Of a stretch of DNA of 64,000 nt, positions 58,201 through 64,000 are shown piece by piece. The DNA is taken from positions 2,540,501 through 2,604,500 of the forward strand of contig JASJOG010000002.1 in the NCBI GenBank assembly GCA_030142905.1, read 5' to 3'. The position numbers were made by a program, and so were the translations under genes. Numbering within the stretch: position 1 is the stretch's first letter; each line of letters begins with the position of its first letter. The stretch comes from Heliopora coerulea (lineage: Eukaryota; Cnidaria; Anthozoa; Scleralcyonacea; Helioporidae). The notes below the pieces were generated by a model. It ran no database searches. It saw only the letters and a list, made by a program, of their open reading frames with translations, and was not told where the DNA came from.

Positions 58201-60654
58201 TCCTACAACCCTGTAGTGATTGGGGCCAATGCCCAGCATGTACAATGAGTCAGAAAGAAAACTGATAGGAAACACAACATACTTGGTAATTTTGCATCTT
58301 CTTTAAAAGCATTGTTCAATCTTTGGACTACACTGACAATTTCTTTCAGCCTAGGATTGGCAGTTAAACTCCTAAAAGTGGAAATGTTGTCAGGGTTTTA
58401 GTAACTACTACTAGTCTTATAACATCTATGACTAACCATAGAAGCTCCACCTAAAATATGAGTATGGTAACTACCATTTAACTATTGTCTTTCATAAACA
58501 TCAATATTCACCAAAATACTTTTAGATAAACACATGTGTTGTTGGTTAAACTACTGTACACACAAATATGCAAACCTCCATCTTCTTCATCCTACATTAT
58601 ATTATATACAGGACGTGTATGCGAATTCATCAATTAATCAGCCTTTAATTAAGCATCATTACCAGCAAGTTCACATTTATCATTCAGTTACGATAAAGTA
58701 CCTTATGTGGCATAATTTAGAGCCATGGACCATTATATACTGTGCTATTACTGGATAAAAATATGTGATACTATGTATATTGATGCAGACGTATATGTGA
58801 CTGTGGCTTAAATGTTCTCATTATACATACAGTATATGTGTGCATTATATTATACATACATGTACAATTATACATACAGTACATGTGCAATAGCACATAA
58901 GCCAGTGTTCTGACAATGATGCCAAACAATGGTCTTGCATAAAACAATACTTGGTGTGGGGGTTGGGTAATTGTCAAGATTTTGCCAGCATTGAATAAAA
59001 TATGAGAAGATGAAAAACATACCTTTTTGTCACAGGGCATTTACAAAGAGGGCAAAGTGCCTCTTTTTGCTTATTCTTTCTGTCATCAACAACCTTTCTA
59101 ATGCAATAACTGTATATAGTACAATAAGACAATTGGATGAATGTTTTAGTAAGTTATAAATGCATTATCATGATACAATTGAATCAAAAACAACTGTTCT
59201 TGGTACAATACAGGCATATACTGCACATGTAACCAAAATGCATGTAAGGTGCATTTAATTCAGGATCAATGATTACCAGAGTTAGGAAGTAACTTCTGAT
59301 GTGGTCATGTACAGGTATACAGGTGAGGGAGGGCCAATACCTTAACTTATTTTGGTCCAAATCCAACTATTATTCATTTTACTTAGGCTAATGCCAAATG
59401 ATTTTACTCATGAAGGGAATACCTTTAGGACAAGAAGAAATAATACTAATCATACAATAATCTACTAATCATACAATAGTCAGTTGGAATCCAATTTTAA
59501 ATTATATTATTTTACTTTGGCTAACAGCAAATGATTTTACTCATCCAAGAGATACAGTACCTCTTGGACTGCCAAGTTTAGCAATATTTAAATGTTACAT
59601 ATAGGAAGTAGACATTTTAGCATTAGAAATGAAATTTTGTGTCTTAATCTCACAAGCTTATTCTTGATAGAGTTATTGTCTGAGGTACTTTTCTGTTTAA
59701 GATTTGAGGATTTATTTTCAGGCAGTTTTTTTTAAGGAGCATATTATGAACTGTTTGTGGTTTAGTTGCAGTAAGAACTCAGGAAATGCTGTGAGACATG
59801 AAAAAGGATCAAAGTGCCTAAGCAAGTGCCATCCCTCCATGGTAATATAGAAGTAACACTGGCATAAATGTCAGTTGAGATGTAAATGTTGTAGACAAGA
59901 CTGTCTTTCAGTTGTCATCTCTTTTATCCATCAATCAAGTTGGCTAATTGGCAGGATCAAAATGAAGATATAAGTTCAAGCAATCACAGCTATAAACACA
60001 ACCTTAATCATGGCAAAACCCTTTGGGTGGTGTTATGTGTTTGGGTAATTTTGTTGAGGTATTTGCATTCACTGTCTCCTTCTCCATCAAACCACTACCA
60101 CTACACTGCTAAGAAGCCAGGTTTAGTGCCTAGTTTTTTGCCACCCTGGATTACTGTGAAAACAACCCCAGGCACTTCATGAATGCCCTCCACCCCACCC
60201 CAGAACTTCTACAGTCAATATCGTGGTAACCTGACTTTGGAGCATCACTGTTTCAACTGATGTGCTTTTCACCCTGAGTAATTTTTAATGACGGATTAAA
60301 AACGTATTGGCAAATACTTGTATCTTTGGTAAAATGGGATGCAAATTTCTCACCATTATTCAAAGGCTATTACAGAAAACCGAATATCACATACATGTAA
60401 TTCGCAGCTGATCTTTCTTACATAGGTTACCTGCAAAACTGGTGGTTACATCTGGTAGAATATGGATCGTTTAACAGTTCCAAGCTGAAATAATTTAAAA
60501 GGAAATTAGATTCTCATAAGTCAACGACGAATGACTGAGGAAGAATTCAATATAAACAACCATCCAGCAAGAACTCAGAATACCAAATAGAACATTGAAG
60601 ACTTTTCTTGATCTGTCCAATTGTTTCAAATACAAGTGCAAGATTGGGATCCAT
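32069..60654 (-). CDS. BRCA1: BRCA1, complete gene, 21 coding exons (1255 aa)
   Basis: Joined exons (sum 3,768 nt, no internal stop) in transcript order: 60654-60584, 60484-60431, 59109-59023, 58371-58283, 54744-54647, 53459-53407, 49460-49291, 48401-48353, 47809-46158, 46066-46007, 45511-45444, 44890-44737, 44243-43657, 41701-41614, 41539-41453, 39573-39533, 36962-36882, 36693-36627, 34351-34278, 32429-32366, 32142-32069. BRCA1 with BARD1 forms a nuclear ubiquitin ligase acting in homologous-recombination repair. Residues 1-100: RING (CSIC...RCNHQFCSYC...CPLC) between two helices. About 225-775: disordered, with a basic NLS-like stretch near 537-562 and many SQ/TQ. About 818-868: coiled coil at the place of the PALB2-binding helix. 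About 1050-1140 and 1165-1255: two BRCT repeats. It is shorter than human (1863 aa), mainly in the central exon. Confidence 0.93.
32366..32429 (-). CDS. BRCA1: BRCA1 exon 20 (BRCT2)
   Basis: VSDLVVIVDPIMSKNTKLQV, then Q; human GVHPIVVVQPDAWTEDNG. Acceptor CCTATAG, donor GTATGT. Confidence 0.9.
33862..33950 (+). repeat. tRNA-derived SINE fragment
   Basis: GGTTAGAGCGTCTGGTTAGC resembles an A-box region, followed by GCGTTAAAGTCCCGTTTGG, a worn B-box region. Lies in BRCA1 intron 19. Confidence 0.45.
34278..34351 (-). CDS. BRCA1: BRCA1 exon 19 (BRCT2)
   Basis: HITHLVQFCGGQVIYSKQDA, then VSKR; human LEWMVQLCGASVVKELSS. 74 nt in both species. Acceptor TATCTAG, donor GTGAGT. Confidence 0.9.
34618..34700. 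repeat. (TAAT)n low-complexity tract
   Basis: Pure A/T tract of TAAT/TTAAT units in BRCA1 intron 18. Confidence 0.9.
35358..35533 (-). mobile_element. tRNA-derived SINE with 15-bp target duplications
   Basis: AGTTTTATTACTTTT flanks the insert at 35,358-35,372 and 35,519-35,533. Read on the minus strand, the body holds GGTTGCGGGTTCGATCCCCG (B-box) and a CTCAGAAATCATTTTCTGAG hairpin. Inverted copies of CTTAAGACAGATGAATGAT lie at 35,397 and 35,502. The same family as 840-905. Confidence 0.7.
35709..35961. mobile_element. 253-bp palindrome with hammerhead-like core
   Basis: Arms 35,709-35,830 and 35,840-35,961 are inverted copies of 122 bp with one visible mismatch and a 9-base loop, AGACAGAAT. 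On the plus strand of the right half, TCTGAAGA can be read through the loop from the minus strand; the stem GACTTT/AAAGTC is followed directly by GAAA. Imperfect direct repeats of about 35-45 bp beginning CTTAATGATTTTTT flank it (35,661 and 35,959), as expected for a long target duplication. Confidence 0.85.
36136..36159. repeat. Perfect 10-bp-arm hairpin
   Basis: GAAGATGATT, loop TCAG, AATCATCTTC. The word GAAGATGA also forms the centre of both large palindromes. Confidence 0.6.
36210..36542. repeat. Pair of tRNA-like SINE heads in opposite orientation
   Basis: The minus-strand head (36,226-36,291) has an A-box TAGCGCAATTGATAGAGCA and a B-box-like AGTTCGAATGCC. The plus-strand head (36,462-36,525) has TGTTCAACTGGTAGAACA and GAGTTTGAATCTC. 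Both are followed by AACTTTTCTAGTT-type sequence (36,210 complement; 36,530). Neither folds into a proper tRNA with paired acceptor ends, so they are SINE heads. Confidence 0.65.
36627..36693 (-). CDS. BRCA1: BRCA1 exon 18 (BRCT2 start)
   Basis: GPILFEGVFVICYGDFTGAI, then SK; human IFRGLEICCYGPFTNM. Acceptor CTGACAG, donor GTAAGT. Confidence 0.92.
36882..36962 (-). CDS. BRCA1: BRCA1 exon 17 (BRCT linker)
   Basis: RPYEVKGDPEAAQSHVPSLA, then RTTRDTK; human [20 protein letters not shown]. Acceptor TATCTCAG, donor GTGAGT. Confidence 0.92.
37766..38109. mobile_element. MITE rich in TTCACATGTGAA palindromes
   Basis: Inverted ends CCCTTACAAAAATTTC and GAAATTTTGTAAGGG bound 344 bp holding over ten variants of TTTCACATGTGAAA spaced irregularly. 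Two partial relatives lie at 49,745-49,930 and 56,510-56,720, both ending GAAATTTTTGTAA. No coding capacity. Confidence 0.75.
39010..39335 (-). repeat. Intronic tandem duplication, one copy open-framed
   Basis: Copy at 39,010-39,145 reads on the minus strand ENQTQDRLEEATWLDFATNY and ESWRANLDKNAVNIS up to a GTGAAT. The copy at 39,170-39,335 is similar but has a one-base insertion that breaks the frame. It lies in BRCA1 intron 16, where the flanking exons already join perfectly, so it is not needed for BRCA1. No family recognised. Confidence 0.5.
39533..39573 (-). CDS. BRCA1: BRCA1 exon 16 (end of BRCT1)
   Basis: WLTACVKSGCLVDE, where the Trp codon spans the junction; human WVTQSIKERKMLNE. 41 nt in both species. 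Confidence 0.9.
39884..40580. mobile_element. hAT-like MITE copy with internal insertion
   Basis: Outer parts (39,895-39,975 and 40,340-40,580) align with the complete copy at 42,001-42,398 (CGCCCGGGTCAAATTCTG / GGGGCAAGTTCTG, CACCCCCTC, AATGTAATTGA, TTCCGA, GTCGTCAATTAA). About 365 bp between them is an unrelated insert with paired GTGTCTCTGT / ACAGAGACAC words. Confidence 0.55.
41453..41539 (-). CDS. BRCA1: BRCA1 exon 15 (BRCT1)
   Basis: TRMYASRKNYTIKYLLGIAL, then GKWIMSQL; human has RTLKYFLGIAGGKWVVSYF. The BRCT GKW motif is intact. Acceptor TGTCTAG, donor GTAAGT. Confidence 0.93.
41614..41701 (-). CDS. BRCA1: BRCA1 exon 14 (BRCT1)
   Basis: SLAGYLAKRNGGKLTRDFTT, then ETTHVIMPT; human has ITEETTHVVMKT. 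88 nt, the same as the human exon. The acceptor is GTATTAG; a second AG 10 nt further in would break the frame. Confidence 0.93.
42001..42398. mobile_element. hAT-like MITE with perfect 8-bp target duplication
   Basis: GTTCCTAC is present at 41,993-42,000 and 42,399-42,406. Ends CAGAGCAGTACCTAG and CAGTGCCGTACCAAG (complement) match at 12 of 15. 398 bp, non-coding, in BRCA1 intron 13. An 8-bp duplication is the hallmark of hAT elements. Confidence 0.75.
43127..43228. repeat. (TACA)n / (TA)n microsatellite
   Basis: About 13 TACA units followed by TA repeats in BRCA1 intron 13. Frames through it are artefacts. Confidence 0.95.
43657..44243 (-). CDS. BRCA1: BRCA1 exon 13 (linker and first BRCT strand)
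   Basis: EGQSCGSLSPPPSLEASALS to SFSRPPVSFVVTRLPKQFV, donor GTAAGC. The last 15 residues are the opening of BRCT1 (human MVVSGLTPEEF). The exon break falls within a couple of residues of the human one. Reading on without splicing hits a stop within seven codons. Confidence 0.9.
44737..44890 (-). CDS. BRCA1: BRCA1 exon 12 (coiled coil)
   Basis: RIQYLHQFLADTGREIEKLT, then EDLRTLRNNHARNQP. Leu/Ile sit at heptad spacing. The position matches human HNLIKLQQEMAELEAVLEQ, the helix that binds PALB2; binding here is inferred. Donor GTACGT. Confidence 0.88.
45444..45511 (-). CDS. BRCA1: BRCA1 exon 11
   Basis: KTADTTSVSSLTEGDGVEVS, then SQ. Acceptor TTTCAG, donor GTGCTT (weak). Leads straight into the coiled coil. 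Confidence 0.82.
46007..46066 (-). CDS. BRCA1: BRCA1 exon 10
   Basis: PASSSHKESTSESDEEISD. Acceptor CCCTCAG, donor GTAAGT. Acidic linker just before the coiled coil, as in human (…SETSVSEDC). Confidence 0.85.
46158..47809 (-). CDS. BRCA1: BRCA1 exon 9 (large central exon)
   Basis: 1,652 nt, the counterpart of the 3.4-kb human central exon. It opens NLQGKNIKLFPRNHVSISAG after acceptor TTTGAATTAG and closes GNIGLLRRL before GTAAGT. Highly acidic and serine-rich. It carries the basic stretch SKRKYTDSAKERVLKCRRLS (a probable nuclear-localisation signal), the proline motif EDEIVPPTPPVH and several SQ sites (for example LASSQEELLP) suited to ATM/ATR-type kinases. Another acceptor about 55 nt inside (at CTGCAG) does not keep the frame. 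Confidence 0.88.
48353..48401 (-). CDS. BRCA1: BRCA1 exon 8
   Basis: DDRRNNNESLRGSPT, with 2 + 45 + 2 nt phase fitting its neighbours. Acceptor ATTGCAG, donor GTAAGA. Confidence 0.75.
49291..49460 (-). CDS. BRCA1: BRCA1 exon 7
   Basis: SDNHEQLQQSLSPTSRWPRG ... GTEILDLLEANVAGKNAESE. Acceptor TTTTACCCAG, donor GTATTT (weak). Linker with SQ and SP sites. Confidence 0.8.
49745..49930. repeat. Partial TTCACATGTGAA-type MITE
   Basis: Variants such as TTCACATATA, GACATGTGACATGTC and CTATGTGAAAT, ending GAAATTTTTGTAAAG. Related to 37,766-38,109; the left end is not preserved. Confidence 0.55.
53407..53459 (-). CDS. BRCA1: BRCA1 exon 6
   Basis: GKSSPLVSENNETDLPG. Acceptor GATTAG, donor GTAACG. Small linker exon placed by phase continuity. 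Confidence 0.75.
53736..54107. mobile_element. hAT-like MITE, CAGGGGT ends, 8-bp target duplication
   Basis: CTCTACAG flanks both sides (53,728-53,735 and 54,108-54,115). Ends are CAGGGGTATTCAACT and CAGGGGTCACCAACTGG (complement), the CAGGGGT class of hAT ends. 372 bp, non-coding, in BRCA1 intron 5. TCCGGATCCGGA at about 54,069 is a local palindrome. Confidence 0.8.
54647..54744 (-). CDS. BRCA1: BRCA1 exon 5
   Basis: SPYPLVNVRTHEQSESYRQF, then ALLHPTPQKPFK. Acceptor TTTTCAG, donor GTAATG, phases continuous on both sides. Disordered linker with no recognised domain. Confidence 0.8.
56510..56720. repeat. Partial TTCACATGTGAA-type MITE
   Basis: Contains ACATGTGTTCACATGTGAAA, TTCATATATGAAA and the end GAAATTTTTGTAAGGGG, as in 37,766-38,109. 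In BRCA1 intron 4. Confidence 0.6.
58283..58371 (-). CDS. BRCA1: BRCA1 exon 4 (helix after RING)
   Basis: SLTANPRLKEIVSVVQRLNN, then AFKEDAKLP. 89 nt, the same as the human exon with [22 protein letters not shown]. It is the second helix of the BARD1-binding bundle. Confidence 0.9.
59023..59109 (-). CDS. BRCA1: BRCA1 exon 3 (end of RING)
   Basis: SYCIRKVVDDRKNKQKEALC, then PLCKCPVTKR. The acceptor is TATATACAG at 59,110-59,111. A nearer AG at 59,098-59,099 would delete YCIR and with it the fourth zinc cysteine, so the upstream acceptor is chosen. The donor is GTATGT. Confidence 0.9.
60431..60484 (-). CDS. BRCA1: BRCA1 exon 2 (RING centre)
   Basis: LELLNDPYSTRCNHQFC with acceptor TTTCAG and donor GTAACC. 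54 nt, the same size as the human exon carrying LELIKEPVSTKCDHIFC. Supplies Cys, His and Cys zinc ligands. Confidence 0.92.
60584..60654 (-). CDS. BRCA1: BRCA1 exon 1 (start, first RING ligands)
   Basis: MDPNLALVFETIGQIKKSLQ, then CSI and 2 nt of the next Cys, donor GTATTC. An in-frame TGA directly precedes the ATG. It parallels human MDLSALRVEEVQ...LECPIC: the helix that packs on BARD1, then the first two zinc cysteines. Confidence 0.9.
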
Positions 60655-60776
60655 TCATACTGAACGGTTTAACCAGAAAACGTAGAGATGAGAAAGTCTC
60701 TTGCCCTGTGCTCTGTTCTCACCGTCTCCGGTTAATTCGTCCTAGATTTCACTTCGCCGTCATAAGCATTTGGTCA

Positions 60777-60789
60777 TTTCCCGCCGGAA
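60777..60789 (-). promoter_or_regulatory. E2F-like and ETS-like sites upstream of BRCA1
   Basis: TTTCCCGCC overlapping CCGGAA (plus-strand reading) lies about 125 bp upstream of the BRCA1 ATG, in a locally GC-rich segment with TCCCGCGGGA at about 60,814. E2F and ETS-family control is known for mammalian BRCA1; here it is inferred from motif and distance only. Confidence 0.4.
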
Positions 60790-60899
60790 TACAAGACTAG
60801 GTCTCAGTCTCCTCCCGCGGGACTTTCTCCGCGGACAAAAATTTTTTTGCGATCGATCACTTCGAGGTTTGAATGAGCAACATGTGCTCTCACCTAAGA

Positions 60900-61800
60900 T
60901 TCAGGATAATCCTGAAATGTAAACGGTCCTAACACAGTAGCGTGCTAAACCACCGGGAGATTTCAAACATAAATATATTTATTTCCCCTTCAAAATCCTG
61001 TAATAGTTGATGTACATCAACGGGTGGCGTAATGAGGCGGGGGGAATGGGTGCAGATGCTCCGGGCAGCACTTTTTTGGGGGGATAGCATATTCGGCCAT
61101 CAGTGTCCTGCAAACGTTGACCCACATATTAAGTCATTCTCGTGTTGTTGATAGACGAACGTAAAACCAACTGATTACTATTTATTTGAAGATTGATAGG
61201 AGTTGAGCAGTGAAGTTTGCATAAACTTGCTCATTAGCGCTAGTTAAGAATAAGAATTCATATACATAGTAGAGACAGAATATTCCATTTGCGATGGAAT
61301 ATTCTTTGTACATGTATGTCTGCTTTTTGAGTCTTCTTTTGTTCTTTCTTTTCTTTTATGTGGGGGGTGGGGGTGAGTGGCATTTTCAACTCGACATTTT
61401 CCGTTTTCCACTTTTCCATTTTCCGCTCCGCCCCGGAGGGCAATTTACCTCGTAGCGCCGCTGACATCAACCATTAGAGCGCAAGAGCTCTTTCTTTGGC
61501 GTAATTAACCGCAGCAAACTTAAAACCTTTCCAAATGGTTGACAGCCAGATGAAAAAGAAAAGGAGGCTCAACATCTTGTGCACCTTTGTATACCAACAA
61601 CAGTGGGAAAATTTGTCTTCGTCCTTTCGCTAGCACCCAAGAGGTGTAGGACATATGGAAACATGTATCAACTCGTTAGCCTTGTTTGAATTAAAGAAGA
61701 ATCGTGCCATCTTTATGTCATTATCAATTACAAAGGCATGTGAGTACCTGAGAGGATAGAACGGGGTGACTTTGTTCACACACAAGTAACTTTGGCTAAA
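60900..61800. other. Stretch upstream of BRCA1, no gene seen
   Basis: Contains a G-rich run at about 61,040-61,080 and a 70-codon minus-strand frame of low complexity at 61,258-61,470. No divergent gene is evident. Confidence 0.4.
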
Positions 61801-61814
61801 AATCATGCCACCTA

Positions 61815-63222
61815 AGCTGACTTATCGACTGGCTCACAGTAAGTCGCCAAAAATCCGACCAGCCCCAAATCGGAAAAATTCGGAAAAATTTCGATAATTT
61901 CCACAGGTTGGGACCAGTGGCGTAACGGAACTACTGGGGGCCCTTAGGAGATTTTCGTTTGGGGGCCCCCGTCACCCCCCTCAGTATCGACATATATTTC
62001 AAGACTTTAATCTCAATTGTCTTTACAGATTCATCGGGGGCCCCTTAGAGGTCGGGGGCCCTTAGGAGTTGCTCTAACCCTGACCATAGTCCGTTACGCA
62101 ACTGGTTGGAACTCGGAGGCGAATTTTGGTTCACATTTCCATGTCGAATTTTGCAGCAGCATATGAAAGTTCGTGACAAGTTATTTCTTTCTTTCCCTAC
62201 TAGGGACTCTGGCTTGCAGTAAGTCGCCAGAAATCCGACCAGTCCCAAATCTGCTAAATTCTGCCAAATTTTGATAGTTTCGACCGGTCAAGACTCGTGG
62301 GCGAATTTTGGTCGAGATTTCCGTGCCCAATTTTGCACCAGAATATAAAAGTTTGTGCCAAGTTATGTCTTTCTGGCCCTACAAGGGTCTCTGGCTCGCA
62401 GTAAGTTGCTAGAAATACGGCCAGTCGCAAATCGGCCAAATTCGGCAAAATTTCGATAATTTCGACATGTCGGAACTCGAAGATGAAATTTGGTTCAGAT
62501 TTCCATGCTGAATTTTGTAGCAGAATATAAAAGTTCGTGCCAAGTTGTGTCTTTCTACCCTACAAGGGTCTCTGGCTGACAGTAAGTCGCCAGAAATTTG
62601 AGCAGCCTGAAATCGGCCAAATTCGGCCAAATTTCGATGATTTCCACAGGTCGGGACTCGGAGGCCAATTTTTGTCCCAAATTCAGTTTCGAATTTTCCA
62701 GCAGTATATTTAAGTTCGTGCCAGGTTCTCTCTTTCTATTCCTACAAGGGACTCTCACTTGCAGTAATTCGCGAGAAATCTGACCAGCCCTAAATCCGTC
62801 AAATTTGGCCAAATTTCGATAATTTTGACAGGTCGAACTGGGAGGCCAGTTTTGGCACAGATTTCGATCTCGAATTTTCTACGAGAATATGAAAGTTCGT
62901 GCTAAGTTATGTGTTTCCGTCCCCACAAGGGACTCTCGCTCGCAGTATATCGGCAGATATCCGGCGAGCCCCAAATTGGCCAAATTTAAATAATTTTGGT
63001 CGGTCGGGTCTCGGACGCCACTTTTGGTCCAGATTTCGATCTTGAATTTTCCAGCAGAATAAGAATGTTCATGAGAAGTCATTTCTTTTCGTCTTTCCAA
63101 GGTACTCTCTCGCAGTATGTCGCCAGAAATCCGACCAACCCTAAATTAGCAAATTCAGCGAAATTTCGATAATTTCGAGAGGTTGAGACTTTTAGACCAA
63201 TTTTTGTCTGTTTCAATCTTGA

Positions 63223-63253
<31 letters not shown>

Positions 63254-63400
63254 GGAAAATGAATGTTTGTGTGAAGTTAAGTCTTTTTGTACCGATAAAT
63301 GACCCTTGCTAGCAATATGTTGAGGGAAATCCAACCGTCGCTAAATTGGCCAAATTTGGCCAAACATGAAGTACTGAAAATCAAGGAAGGAAGATACGTG
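61815..63400. repeat. Satellite array, ~181-bp unit, about eight copies
   Basis: The word GCAGTAAGTCGCCAGAAAT or a close variant recurs at about 62,216, 62,398, 62,579, 62,760, 62,942 and 63,112, with weaker copies at 61,840 and about 63,312. Spacing is 181-182 bp. Each unit also has CCAAATTTCGATAATTTC, TCGGGACTCG and AAAGTTCGTG-type words. The last units are decayed and contain a poly(T) tract at about 63,223-63,250. Confidence 0.9.
61915..62104. mobile_element. 190-bp hAT-like MITE inside the satellite
   Basis: Ends CAGTGGCGTAACGG and CCGTTACGCAACTG. Flanks GTTGGGAC (61,907-61,914) and GTTGGAAC (62,105-62,112) are an 8-bp duplication with one mismatch. Other satellite units have an uninterrupted GGTCGGGACTCGGAGG at this place, which proves insertion into an existing unit. 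Confidence 0.85.
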
Positions 63401-64000
63401 AAGTAAAATCATGGAACCACGGTACGAAAAGCTAGTTTTCAAAAAAACTTGTTTTAGATTTGGCCAAACTATGCTTGTTATTGTTGCTTCTGAGTGAATG
63501 TAAATTAACAGTAAATAAACTTAGTGGGTATTTTGGTTCAAAATTTCTTAGTGCCTTAAAGTTGATAAGTTTTCGATTTTTTCGAAGTGATTTTATGTGG
63601 TTCCTAATTAAATTTTTTAAAAACATCCACAGATCTTATTTTATGGTTTGTACTAGTTATCACGTGAGCAGCTCTTCTATATTGGAAAGCTCATTCTTAC
63701 GAATGTTTAACTTTCTGTGTTCGTGCCAGATGTTTGAAAAGTGAACTGGGGTAGAATGAGCGCATTGTACACAAGGATTTTAAAACATATGACTTAATTT
63801 TTGGCGTCATACAATAATCCTCATTCTGTTTTGTCTTAAATCTATGGCAAAAATGAAAGCCGAGCAAAAGATTCTTCAAAAATCCATTTCGTTTTATATG
63901 TATATTTATTGCCTAACATTTTGACGCATCTTAAAACCAAGGACGTAACCAGAGGGGAGCAGGTTGACTAGCGCCCTCCTATTGAGGTGGCTTGCCCCTC
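63400..64000. other. AT-rich end of window
   Basis: No gene. GACGTAACCAGAGGGGAGC near the right edge may be the start of another transposon cut by the window end. Confidence 0.3.

Noticed and set aside
59023..59097. Inner acceptor for BRCA1 exon 3 as the main one
   Set aside because: It would delete the fourth RING cysteine; the acceptor 12 nt upstream restores C-x-x-C exactly as in human.
61815..63400. CRISPR-like array
   Set aside because: Units are about 181 bp without a short repeat/unique spacer pattern, and the host is a eukaryote; it is a satellite.

Overview
The window looks like nuclear DNA from an invertebrate animal, most likely an anthozoan cnidarian such as a stony coral. I infer this from AT-rich sequence, small phased exons with consensus GT-AG splice sites, a dense load of short DNA transposons and foldback elements, and an intron-rich BRCA1 gene. 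There is no direct species marker. No rRNA, functional tRNA, CRISPR array or bacterial operon was seen. Almost all long open frames are shadows of repeats. The real genes are split into small exons that I assembled by splice phase.

Layout. 1-13,500: microsatellites, a mariner-type MITE with a broken transposase start (248-791), a 360-bp tandem duplication (2005-2724), and a 3.2-kb element with roughly 700-bp inverted ends and a decayed protein gene (6356-9549). 13,500-15,413: foldback and palindromic elements, then a hAT-like element that carries a palindrome and a pogo-like element. 16,566-20,943 (+): a two-exon gene for a small secreted cystine-knot protein, followed by diverged duplicated segments (21,376-25,205). 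26,213-28,065: a dead Tc1/mariner (IS630-type) element whose long ends are built from about 21-bp repeats. 32,069-60,654 (-): a complete BRCA1 gene in 21 coding exons (1255 residues), with SINEs, hAT-like MITEs, a palindrome and palindrome-rich MITEs in its introns. 61,815-63,400: a satellite array with a unit of about 181 bp, lying upstream of the BRCA1 promoter and interrupted by a hAT-like MITE.

How the parts relate. BRCA1 is the one gene whose function is clear: an N-terminal RING domain, a long disordered centre with a basic nuclear-localisation stretch, a coiled coil, and two C-terminal BRCT repeats, all in the vertebrate order. The cystine-knot gene is a plausible extracellular signal. 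It sits beside BRCA1 with about 11 kb of repeats between, and nothing suggests they act together. The rest of the window is a record of transposon activity, with several nested insertions and clear target-site duplications.
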